A stretch of 64,000 nt of DNA, from assembly GCF_013407925.2 (NCBI RefSeq), contig NZ_CP060201.1:2046001-2110000 (forward strand). Reading direction: 5' to 3'. Positions 18,366-26,143 of the stretch are shown one piece after another. Position numbers and translations under genes: made by a program. Numbering within the stretch: position 1 is the first letter of the stretch; each line of letters opens with the position of its first letter. Source of the DNA: Pseudomonas protegens (lineage in GTDB: Bacteria > Pseudomonadota > Gammaproteobacteria > Pseudomonadales > Pseudomonadaceae). The notes under the pieces were generated by a model. That model was not told the origin of the DNA and did not search any database. It saw only the letters and a list, made by a program, of their open reading frames with translations.

Positions 18366-18950
18366 TTAGCCACCATCTTGCGCATTCTTTTTCTCAACCG
18401 CTGCTGCGATAAGAGGGGCCTTTTTTCTCAATCCTTCGAGGGTAAGCTCCTCCTCCTCATACATTCTGTACCACTCTCGGCGGACTCGGAGTATTCGCTC
18501 GTCGTCTCGGATTGGAAGCTTTTCCAAAGTGCTTTTTGCCAGTTCTTTAAATTCATCGGGAATAAGATCAGTAGCCACAAGCTGCATTGATGGAAGTAAA
18601 ATTTCGAACCATCCTTCACCCACTACGAAGGGGTCTAGGACTAGGGAGGCTTCCTTTTTGTTTTTCGAGGAATTTACCCACCCTTCGACATATCGAAAGT
18701 TTGCCCACTCATACGCTAGAGAATTATCTTCTTTCCAACTGACGAAATGATCAACAGTGCCGCTAGGGATATACATTGCTCCAAAGGCACAACGATTCGA
18801 AAAACCGTCGGCTAATGCATGGCGAAAAGGTGTCCACTTATCCGTCGGGCGTTCGCAGTTAGGGTTATCCTTTAGCCAAGCCGCTCCAGCTTTTCTGCAT
18901 CGCTCGTCAAATTTTGACGGCTCCTCGATAGGGTTAGGGATAGGAATCAC
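18366..18950 (-). CDS. HNH endonuclease-like protein, PtuB-type partner of the upstream ATPase
   Basis: This 194-residue protein carries an HNH-like core: D67-H68-F69 followed by a WANFRY block with N84 and N93 then K96, the spacing seen in HNH nucleases of the PtuB type. It has no signal or membrane segment. The GTG start at 18950 overlaps the ATPase stop codon by four bases (GTGA), so the two are translationally coupled. ATPase plus HNH nuclease is the composition of Septu anti-phage systems, and of the effector arm of some retrons. No reverse transcriptase is present here. The gene is visibly AT-richer than the alginate operon, suggesting transfer. Confidence 0.7.
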   Translation of the reverse strand: MIPIPNPIEEPSKFDERCRKAGAAWLKDNPNCERPTDKWTPFRHALADGFSNRCAFGAMYIPSGTVDHFVSWKEDNSLAYEWANFRYVEGWVNSSKNKKEASLVLDPFVVGEGWFEILLPSMQLVATDLIPDEFKELAKSTLEKLPIRDDERILRVRREWYRMYEEEELTLEGLRKKAPLIAAAVEKKNAQDGG

Positions 18951-20230
18951 TTTACCGATCCTTTAGTTTTATTTTTCTCTGTCCACACAATCCAGCGCGG
19001 CCAGAAGTGGTCCCCGCCAGGTAGAACGCGAATAAGTTCGTTGTGAATTTTACGTTCTGTATTTAATTTATCAGGTAGATCTGTGAGTTCTCCGCGCATC
19101 CATGCCTCGGCAGCTTCAATCGCGCGTTCAGCCTCTACGGATCGTGCTTGTTGCATCCCAAAAGTATCAGATACTAGCCAGTTGACAACGTCACCTTGCT
19201 TTGCCCAAACCTCTGGTTCAATCACTGCCTGTCCATCGCTCAAACGAATGTGGAATACAGAGTCTTTTGATTCGTCAAATGCGGGTTCTACCGACGCAAG
19301 CACCAAGGGAGAGTGTGTTGCAACGATTAATTGAACCGAAACCTTTTCTCGGGTCATGACTTTCATGACGTCTAAAAGGGCTGGGACAATTCGCCTTTGC
19401 CATTGCGGATGAAGGTGGCATTCAATTTCATCAATAAGAAAAATGATTTCTTTTGCAGGCTTTATACCTCTAATTTTGCACGCCCGCTGATGTCCGCTCC
19501 AGGTCCATACAATTAGATAGGCCAGAGCAGCAATGCGGCGCATACCAGCTGAAGCATGCGTTAAAGGAACATCTTCGCCATACGGCATTCTAAGGGTCGG
19601 GTATAAAGTCTCATCAATTGCCCCTAGGTATCTAGGAGGTCCTGGTTCAAGTTTCTCTAACCCTGAAGGTGATAGGGCATCAAGCGCTTTAGTCAATTCT
19701 TTGAAGGTAGTATCTGGCGCTATTTGTTGCCAGCGCACCCAATCAGCAATTAGCCCGTTGCAGATGTTTGTGCCCTTCTCCGACGTTGCGCCGTACCAAA
19801 CTTCATTTGGTGTAAAATTGAATGCCCGAATCTTCTCTTCTTGTTCTTCCTCTGCGTTGCTCCAGTAGTTCCTGGCAGGGTCCCATGCGGAAAAGCTCCC
19901 ATCGACACCGGCATAAATAACTACGCCAGGGATTGCAGGTCTCGCTTTTGGTTGTGGCCAGAGACCGTTCTTAAAGAAGATCTCGCCATGTTTATTTCCA
20001 GCCGTGACCTTGCTGTATTCAAAACTAATGCTTGGTGTTTTAAATGACTCGCGAGGGGTTGCAACAGAGTCTCTCGCCCAGGTTCGAGTTAACACCCACC
20101 AAGCGGTGTCCAAGATGAAGCTTTTTCCTAGGCCGTTATCGCCAGTAATAAAATTTAGTCGTTCAGAAAATTGGATGGGACCTAGCTCGTTGGCCGGACC
20201 AACTCCCTTCAGGTGCAAGGACTTCAGCAT
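18947..20230 (-). CDS. AAA/ABC-type ATPase, PtuA-like defence component
   Basis: The 427-residue protein has Walker A GDNGLGKS at residues 30-37, an ABC-signature-like HASAGMRRIA near 235, Walker B IIFLIDEIECHLHP near 270-283 and a switch VATHSPLVL near 320. This is the arrangement of SMC/OLD-like AAA_15 ATPases, with no coiled coil or Toprim domain. PtuA proteins of this type assemble with an HNH nuclease and trigger it on infection. It is the first gene of the pair, 146 bases from the IS end at 20376, so its native promoter may lie in that short gap or have been displaced. It uses an ATG at 20230 with a weak ribosome site. Function is inferred from domain pairing. Confidence 0.75.
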   Translation of the reverse strand: MLKSLHLKGVGPANELGPIQFSERLNFITGDNGLGKSFILDTAWWVLTRTWARDSVATPRESFKTPSISFEYSKVTAGNKHGEIFFKNGLWPQPKARPAIPGVVIYAGVDGSFSAWDPARNYWSNAEEEQEEKIRAFNFTPNEVWYGATSEKGTNICNGLIADWVRWQQIAPDTTFKELTKALDALSPSGLEKLEPGPPRYLGAIDETLYPTLRMPYGEDVPLTHASAGMRRIAALAYLIVWTWSGHQRACKIRGIKPAKEIIFLIDEIECHLHPQWQRRIVPALLDVMKVMTREKVSVQLIVATHSPLVLASVEPAFDESKDSVFHIRLSDGQAVIEPEVWAKQGDVVNWLVSDTFGMQQARSVEAERAIEAAEAWMRGELTDLPDKLNTERKIHNELIRVLPGGDHFWPRWIVWTEKNKTKGSVK

Positions 20231-20439
20231 ATGTCTGGTCTCGGAGTGATAGATAGGTAGGGAGTTTAATGCGAAAAAATCTACTCATCTACGATAGATC
20301 CCGAAACGGTCTTAATCTTTGGAGAAAACAAACTCAATCGAAGCTGCTGGACGCGGCCGACTACTGATCTCGATATGTAGTGGTCTAATGAAACCGGACA
20401 CCTTTTTAGGCGAGAATGATCGCCATACAGAGGTGTTCG

Positions 20440-21608
<1,169 letters not shown>

Positions 21609-21623
21609 CCACTACAGTCGTAT

Positions 21624-22106
21624 TTATCCATTCAACGGTCTTCCATGCTTGGCCAAGATTTTTTCCAACGAGGCTTTTTCGTCGAAGACCGGTATATCTA
21701 TGCCTTCCAGTCTTGAACTGCTGACAAAGTTTTTAAGCTTGTTCTTTTCGAAACGCTCATAAGGATCAAACCCAGGACGAGCAGCGCATTTTGACAACAG
21801 GGACAAAGCGCCTCTAAGTTCTGCAACATTCCTGGCGCACATCCTGAAGCCGATTCTTTTTGAAACTTCATTGCGCACAACCGGATAGGGCAACGCATCA
21901 ATAAGCACGCGTTCGCACTCTCGCCCCTCTTCTGCAAGGGCACTCAGGCGCTTTAACTTCAAAGATAAAGAGCTCCAGCCATTTGCCCCTAACTTCAAAT
22001 GAAGCTGAGTTTCGACAAAGCGTTTGACCTCAAGAAACGTCCCCAGCTTCTTCAGATCGCTGACCTGTGCAGTTTGCAAAATCTGCTGCAGTGATAGGTC
22101 CATCAT
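21624..22106 (-). CDS. Protein with C-terminal YhfG-type (Fic antitoxin) domain
   Basis: The 160-residue protein ends in a segment (about 113-150) resembling E. coli YhfG: DPYERFEKNKL, then FVSSSRLEGIDIP, which contains the S-x-x-x-E-G motif that Fic antitoxins use to block ATP binding in Fic AMP-transferases. The N-terminal two thirds is a helical domain I do not recognise. YhfG normally sits next to a fic gene. None is present here; the IS3 element begins eight bases after its stop. It overlaps the upstream small ORF by four bases (ATGA). Antitoxin activity is inferred. Confidence 0.55.
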   Translation of the reverse strand: MMDLSLQQILQTAQVSDLKKLGTFLEVKRFVETQLHLKLGANGWSSLSLKLKRLSALAEEGRECERVLIDALPYPVVRNEVSKRIGFRMCARNVAELRGALSLLSKCAARPGFDPYERFEKNKLKNFVSSSRLEGIDIPVFDEKASLEKILAKHGRPLNG

Positions 22107-22324
22107 CGCCCCATGATTGATGCCAAAGCCCGGAGATTATACACCTCATAGATCGCCACCACGGGCAGGTCTCGTCCTTGGCACCAGCACTCTTCACCGT
22201 CGAAAGTGGAGCCCACCCCTTCAGCTAGCATTCGCCTCGTTCGATGTTTGCAGCCCTGAGAACCTGAACATTTTCCAGTCCCGGTAAAGGTGTTCCAAGA
22301 ATGGATAGATGCCCCCCGGAGCAT
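22103..22324 (-). CDS. Small Cys-rich hypothetical protein
   Basis: The 73-residue frame has a mid-section with several Cys/His (GKCSGSQGCKHRTRR then ECWCQGRD) that could bind a metal, and a more ordinary C terminus (LPVVAIYEVYNLRALAS). I do not recognise the family. Support for a real gene comes from its ATGA overlap with the following YhfG-type gene, an AGG ribosome site eight bases before the ATG, and a palindrome 28 bases upstream. It could be the partner or a co-regulator in a small toxin-antitoxin-like operon; that is speculative. Confidence 0.4.
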   Translation of the reverse strand: MLRGASIHSWNTFTGTGKCSGSQGCKHRTRRMLAEGVGSTFDGEECWCQGRDLPVVAIYEVYNLRALASIMGR

Positions 22325-22352
22325 GCCAGCTACCTGCTCGGGCGGGCACCAG

Positions 22353-22374
22353 AGTGGACCACATGATGTCCACT
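22353..22374. promoter_or_regulatory. Palindromic operator candidate upstream of the small two-gene operon
   Basis: AGTGGAC-N8-GTCCACT is a perfect seven-base inverted repeat spaced by eight bases, lying 29 bases before the minus-strand start at 22324. Its size and position suit an autorepressor site. No regulator is identified. Confidence 0.4.
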
Positions 22375-22526
22375 ATCGGCATAAATCCGCTTTGACAGAC
22401 CTTCTGCTGTCCCTAACGCCCCCATCAAAACCTGGCCTGTGGATAACGCCACAACAGCCCTCCTCCATCGCCAACCCCACCTACGCTTAGGTAGGATGTC
22501 CCCTCCTTTTCCCCGAGGCTCGCGTC

Positions 22527-22991
22527 ATGTTCATCGGCGTTCTGCTGGTCATTACCTGGCTGATCCTGCTTCTGCGCTACCCCGCCAAAGCCCTGCCCGT
22601 GTCCCTGGCCGCCGCGTTCGGCCTGGCCCTGGTGGCGTGCTGGGTGGTCTGGCTGGACAACCGCGAAGCCCAGCAACTGGCGCGCCTGGAGCTGCGCCTG
22701 ACCTACGCGCCGGAGCACTGCCCCGCCGACCGTCCATTGCAGGTCAAGCTGAACAACGGCAACAAGGTGCCGCTGATCGAGCTGCGCTGGCGGGTCGCGG
22801 CCTACGCGCCGGGGGATACGGTCAACCTCGCCGACAACCAGTACAGCGCCCCGCGCTACCGTGGCCCCGGCGAGTTGCAGGCCGGCGCCAACTGGCAGGA
22901 CTGCTTGCCCCTGCCGCCGCTGCGCCCCGGCTATCGTCCGCAAACCCTGGAGTTTCGCGCCGAGCGTTTACAGGGTAGTTTCTCCGACTGA
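22527..22991 (+). CDS. Conserved membrane-anchored hypothetical protein
   Basis: This 154-residue protein has two N-terminal hydrophobic segments (about 2-17 and 24-43), followed by a soluble, probably periplasmic, domain with a single conserved-looking Cys pair (EHCPAD, WQDCLPLPPL). Pseudomonas genomes carry similar unannotated genes beside short-chain dehydrogenases. No enzymatic motif is visible. The next gene starts 36 bases downstream, so the two may be co-transcribed. It marks the return to high-GC core sequence after the accessory patch. Confidence 0.7.
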   Translation: MFIGVLLVITWLILLLRYPAKALPVSLAAAFGLALVACWVVWLDNREAQQLARLELRLTYAPEHCPADRPLQVKLNNGNKVPLIELRWRVAAYAPGDTVNLADNQYSAPRYRGPGELQAGANWQDCLPLPPLRPGYRPQTLEFRAERLQGSFSD

Positions 22992-23027
22992 TTCGCCCCT
23001 CCCCTCTCCCAGCACAAGGACCGCGCC

Positions 23028-23852
23028 ATGCCCGTCGCGTTGATCACCGGTTGTTCCAGCGGCATCGGCCGCGCCCTGGCGGACACCTTCAAGGGCGCCG
23101 GTTTCACGGTACTGGCCACCGCCCGCAAGGCCGAGGACGTCAGCGCTCTGCAAGCCGCCGGTTTCAAGGCCGTGCAACTGGATGTGAATGATGGCCCGGC
23201 CCTGAGCACCTTGAGCGAGGAGATCAACCAGCAGTACGGCGGCCTGGATGTGCTGATCAACAATGCCGGCTACGGCGCCATGGGCCCGCTGCTGGATGGC
23301 GGCGTGCAAGCCATGCAGCGCCAGTTCGAAACCAACGTATTTTCGGTGGTCGGGGTGACCCGGGCGATGTTCCCGGTGCTGCGCCGCAGTCGCGGCCTGG
23401 TGGTGAATATCGGCAGTGTGTCCGGGGTGCTGGTGACGCCGTTTGCCGGTGCCTATTGCGCCTCGAAAGCCGCGGTGCATGCCTTGAGCGATGCCCTGCG
23501 CATGGAACTGGCGCCGTTCGGCATCCGGGTCATGGAAGTGCAGCCCGGGGCCATTGCTTCAAGTTTTGCCAAGAATGCCGGGCACGAAGCCGAACAGCTG
23601 CTCAACGAACAATCGCCCTGGTGGCCACTGCGCGAGGGCATCCGCTCCCGGGCCAAGGCCTCCCAGGACAAGCCGACCCCGGCCAGCGAATTTGCCGCCG
23701 GCTTGCTCAAGGCCGTGCAACAGGACAAGCCGCCACGCCTGCTGCGCCTGGGCAATGGCAGTCGCGCCCTGCCGCTGCTGGCCAACCTGCTGCCCAAGGG
23801 GTTGCTGGAGAAGGGACTGATGAAGCGGTTTGGCCTGAGCGCCAAGCTCTGA
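23028..23852 (+). CDS. Short-chain dehydrogenase/reductase
   Basis: This is a classical SDR of 274 residues. The NAD(P)-binding motif is TGCSSGIG (G8-x3-G12-x-G14), NNAG lies near 84-87, a Ser lies before the catalytic Tyr143-x3-Lys147 (YCASK), and an extended C-terminal region ends in basic residues. The likely cofactor is NADPH, given Arg33/Lys34 (ARK) after the second strand. The substrate is unknown. ATG at 23028 follows a purine-rich AAGGA about nine bases upstream. Confidence 0.88.
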   Translation: MPVALITGCSSGIGRALADTFKGAGFTVLATARKAEDVSALQAAGFKAVQLDVNDGPALSTLSEEINQQYGGLDVLINNAGYGAMGPLLDGGVQAMQRQFETNVFSVVGVTRAMFPVLRRSRGLVVNIGSVSGVLVTPFAGAYCASKAAVHALSDALRMELAPFGIRVMEVQPGAIASSFAKNAGHEAEQLLNEQSPWWPLREGIRSRAKASQDKPTPASEFAAGLLKAVQQDKPPRLLRLGNGSRALPLLANLLPKGLLEKGLMKRFGLSAKL

Positions 23853-23912
23853 GCCCCACGCACGCAAGCCATCCAGGGTGTACCGCGAGCCGAGTGCAAA
23901 CCTTGCGACCGC

Positions 23913-23936
23913 CTTCGCTGGCAAGCCAGCTCCTAC
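23913..23936. repeat. REP monomer (CTGGCAAGCCAG type)
   Basis: CTTCGCTGGCAAGCCAGCTC followed by CTAC is the inverse orientation of a GTAGGAGCTGGCTTGCCAGCG repeat; a second copy lies at 25052-25077. Together they bracket the Sel1-type lipoprotein gene in the same orientation. Confidence 0.8.
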
Positions 23937-23979
23937 TGCGGTGCGCCTTTGTTCATTCGCCGATCAGGGATCTGCCCCA

Positions 23980-25008
23980 TTGAAATGTCGTAGAGCACTA
24001 CCGTTGGCCCTGTTCGCCTTGCTGCTGGGCTGCAATGCCTCGTCACCGGACGAAAAACTCAATGCCACCCTGCCGGACCTGAGCCTGGAACAGATCCTGC
24101 CCAAGGTCGAAGCCAACCCGTACTGCTCGCCGGAGATGGACAGCGAACGGCTGGTCGGCCTCGGCATCCGACTGATGAATGAGGACAAGGTACTGCATGG
24201 CGCAAGCCGCACCTTGCTGGCGAGCAAGGCCATACAAATGGCCCGCGCCTGCCTGATCATGGCCGCCCCCCGCGACACCATGAGCCTGTGCCTCCTGGGC
24301 GGGATTGTCGGCTCCAGGCAGAAGGACTATGACAAAAGCGAAGCCTTCAACTACATCGCCTACGCCGCCCAGCACAACGAATCCTGCGCGGAAGCGGGCC
24401 TGTACGACATCTACAACCTTGGCAAGCTGGACCAGCCCGCGAACAAGGCATTGGCCATGGCCTGGCTGGAACGCGCCGCCCGGCACGGCGACCAGGACTC
24501 GCAACAAGAGATGCTGCGCAGCAACGAACAGGACAATTTCCCGCTGGCCTACGCCTGGGCCCGAACCCTGGATGACGCCCAAGCGCTCGAAGCGCTGAAA
24601 CGCAAGATGAGCCCTCAGCAGATGGCCGAAGGCGAACAGCACTACACCCGGCTGCTCAGCCAGCTCCCCTCCAAACAGGATCTTGAGCAGGAACTGCGCC
24701 AGAACGTCATCCTCCTGGGCACAGGGGATATCTACTACGACTACCCGGAGGTGTTCGCGGGCATGTCGCCTGAGCAACAGCATGCGTTCGTCGCCCAGTT
24801 GGTGGACATGCAGGACCGCTACCCGAAGTTCCACACCCGCGGCCAACTGGTGGCCTATGCCTTGATTTCCCGCCTGGTGCAAAGCACCGGGCCGGCCGTG
24901 GACCTGTGGCAAGACCCGGCGCTGCAGGCCGTGCTGGAGGACGATGACCTGAGCGTGGAAGACAGCGTGGCCAAGGCCAAAACCCTCCTGGCCAAGCGCA
25001 CGCCATAA
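23980..25008 (+). CDS. Putative Sel1-repeat lipoprotein
   Basis: The 342-residue protein starts with a short lipoprotein signal, ALFALLLGCNAS, putting the lipidated Cys near residue 17. Helical Sel1/TPR-like repeats follow (YIAYAAQHNESCAEAGLYDIYNLG, AMAWLERAARHGDQDSQQEM, in part). I chose the TTG at 23980 because it directly precedes the signal peptide and follows AGGGA; upstream in-frame codons translate a REP repeat. It is likely anchored to the outer membrane as an adaptor. No partner is evident. Confidence 0.7.
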   Translation: MKCRRALPLALFALLLGCNASSPDEKLNATLPDLSLEQILPKVEANPYCSPEMDSERLVGLGIRLMNEDKVLHGASRTLLASKAIQMARACLIMAAPRDTMSLCLLGGIVGSRQKDYDKSEAFNYIAYAAQHNESCAEAGLYDIYNLGKLDQPANKALAMAWLERAARHGDQDSQQEMLRSNEQDNFPLAYAWARTLDDAQALEALKRKMSPQQMAEGEQHYTRLLSQLPSKQDLEQELRQNVILLGTGDIYYDYPEVFAGMSPEQQHAFVAQLVDMQDRYPKFHTRGQLVAYALISRLVQSTGPAVDLWQDPALQAVLEDDDLSVEDSVAKAKTLLAKRTP

Positions 25009-25051
25009 CCTGTGCGGCGGGCGCTACGCCTTTAATCGCCCCTGCCGGCGC

Positions 25052-25077
25052 TTTCGCTGGCAAGCCAGCTCCTACAG
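25052..25077. repeat. REP monomer overlapping the 3' end of the HlyD-type gene
   Basis: TTTCGCTGGCAAGCCAGCTC followed by CTACAG matches the 23913 copy. On the minus strand the GTAGGAGC head supplies the TAG stop codon (25072-25074) of the membrane-fusion gene. Confidence 0.8.
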
Positions 25078-25932
25078 AGGCTCGGGGTTGACGATGACGG
25101 TGCAGGTGATGCCCGCCGCCAGCAGCACGCCTTCCGGCACTTCATCGATGTGGATGCGCACCGGTACGCGCTGGGCCAGGCGCACCCAGTTGAAGGTCGG
25201 GTTGACGTCGGCGATCAGTTCGCGGCTTTCCGGGTTGTCGCGGTCGTAGATGCCGCGGGAAATGCTTTCCACATGGCCCTTGAGCACTTCGCCGCTCATC
25301 AGTTGCATGTCGGCCTTATCCCCCACGCGCACATGGGGCAGCTTGGTTTCTTCGAAGAAGCCGTAGACCCAGAACGAGTTCATGTCGACCACCGCCATCT
25401 TCGCCTCGCCGATGCGCGCGTAGTCGCCACGGTGCACGTTGAGGTTGGTGACGTAGCCGTCCACCGCCGCCCGCACCTGGGTGCGTTTGAGGTTGAGTTC
25501 CGCCGCCTCCAGCTGGGCCTGGGCGTGCTGGTAGTCGGCCAGGGCCGAGTCGGCGATGTTGCCGGCGTCGTCGCGGTTTTCCTTGGAGATCACCAGGTTG
25601 TCCAGGTCGGCGCGGCGCCGGGCGTTGACCTTGCGCATCTCCCAGGTGGCCTTCTTCGACGCCACCAGCGCTTGCGCCTGCTTGACCGCGATCTGGTAGT
25701 GCTCGGGGTCGATCTGCATCAGCAGGTCGCCCTTGCGCACCAGCTGGTTGTCCTTGACCGGCACGTCCACCACTTCGCCGGTCACATCGGCGGCGACGTT
25801 GATGATGTCCGCGCGCACCCGGCCGTCACGGGTCCAGGGGGTGTACATGTAGTGTTCCCACAGGGTGCGGCCGATCCACAGGGCCAGGGCCAGCACGAGC
25901 AGGGTGGCGAGCAGGCTGAAAAACTTTTTCAT
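25072..25932 (-). CDS. HlyD-family membrane fusion protein (AaeA-like efflux adaptor)
   Basis: A 286-residue periplasmic adaptor with one N-terminal membrane helix (FFSLLATLLVLALALWIG), the family start YTPWTRDGRVRADI, a biotinyl-lipoyl-like half (VVDVPVKDNQLVRKGDLLMQID), a coiled-coil hairpin and a beta-barrel. This size and start are typical of AaeA/EmrA-type adaptors serving FUSC pumps. It is the last gene of the minus-strand operon: outer membrane factor, FUSC, DUF1656, adaptor. Its stop codon comes from a REP element. Confidence 0.9.
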   Translation of the reverse strand: MKKFFSLLATLLVLALALWIGRTLWEHYMYTPWTRDGRVRADIINVAADVTGEVVDVPVKDNQLVRKGDLLMQIDPEHYQIAVKQAQALVASKKATWEMRKVNARRRADLDNLVISKENRDDAGNIADSALADYQHAQAQLEAAELNLKRTQVRAAVDGYVTNLNVHRGDYARIGEAKMAVVDMNSFWVYGFFEETKLPHVRVGDKADMQLMSGEVLKGHVESISRGIYDRDNPESRELIADVNPTFNWVRLAQRVPVRIHIDEVPEGVLLAAGITCTVIVNPEPL

Positions 25933-25942
25933 TGCGGGGGTC

Positions 25943-26143
25943 TCAACGGTAGACAGTGAGCGCCATGGCGCCGAACAGACAGCAGAACAGGCTCAGGCGC
26001 AGCAGCGCCGGGTGCCAGAAGAAGCGATACAGGTCATAGCCGGAGATGAACCGGTCCAGGGCCCAGGCCAGGGCCGCGGCGATGAAGAACATCAGGGTCA
26101 TGGTGGGCATGTAAACGCCGTGGAAGGCGATTTCACGAGGCAT
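25943..26143 (-). CDS. DUF1656 small membrane protein (AaeX-like)
   Basis: A 66-residue protein starting MPREIAFHGVYMPTMTLMF, with two hydrophobic helices and the ALxRFLxxxxLYRFxWHPALL-like pattern of DUF1656/AaeX. It is always found between FUSC and HlyD genes in aromatic acid efflux operons; its exact role is unknown. The start overlaps the end of the FUSC gene by 11 bases, and ten bases separate it from the adaptor gene. Confidence 0.9.
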   Translation of the reverse strand: MPREIAFHGVYMPTMTLMFFIAAALAWALDRFISGYDLYRFFWHPALLRLSLFCCLFGAMALTVYR

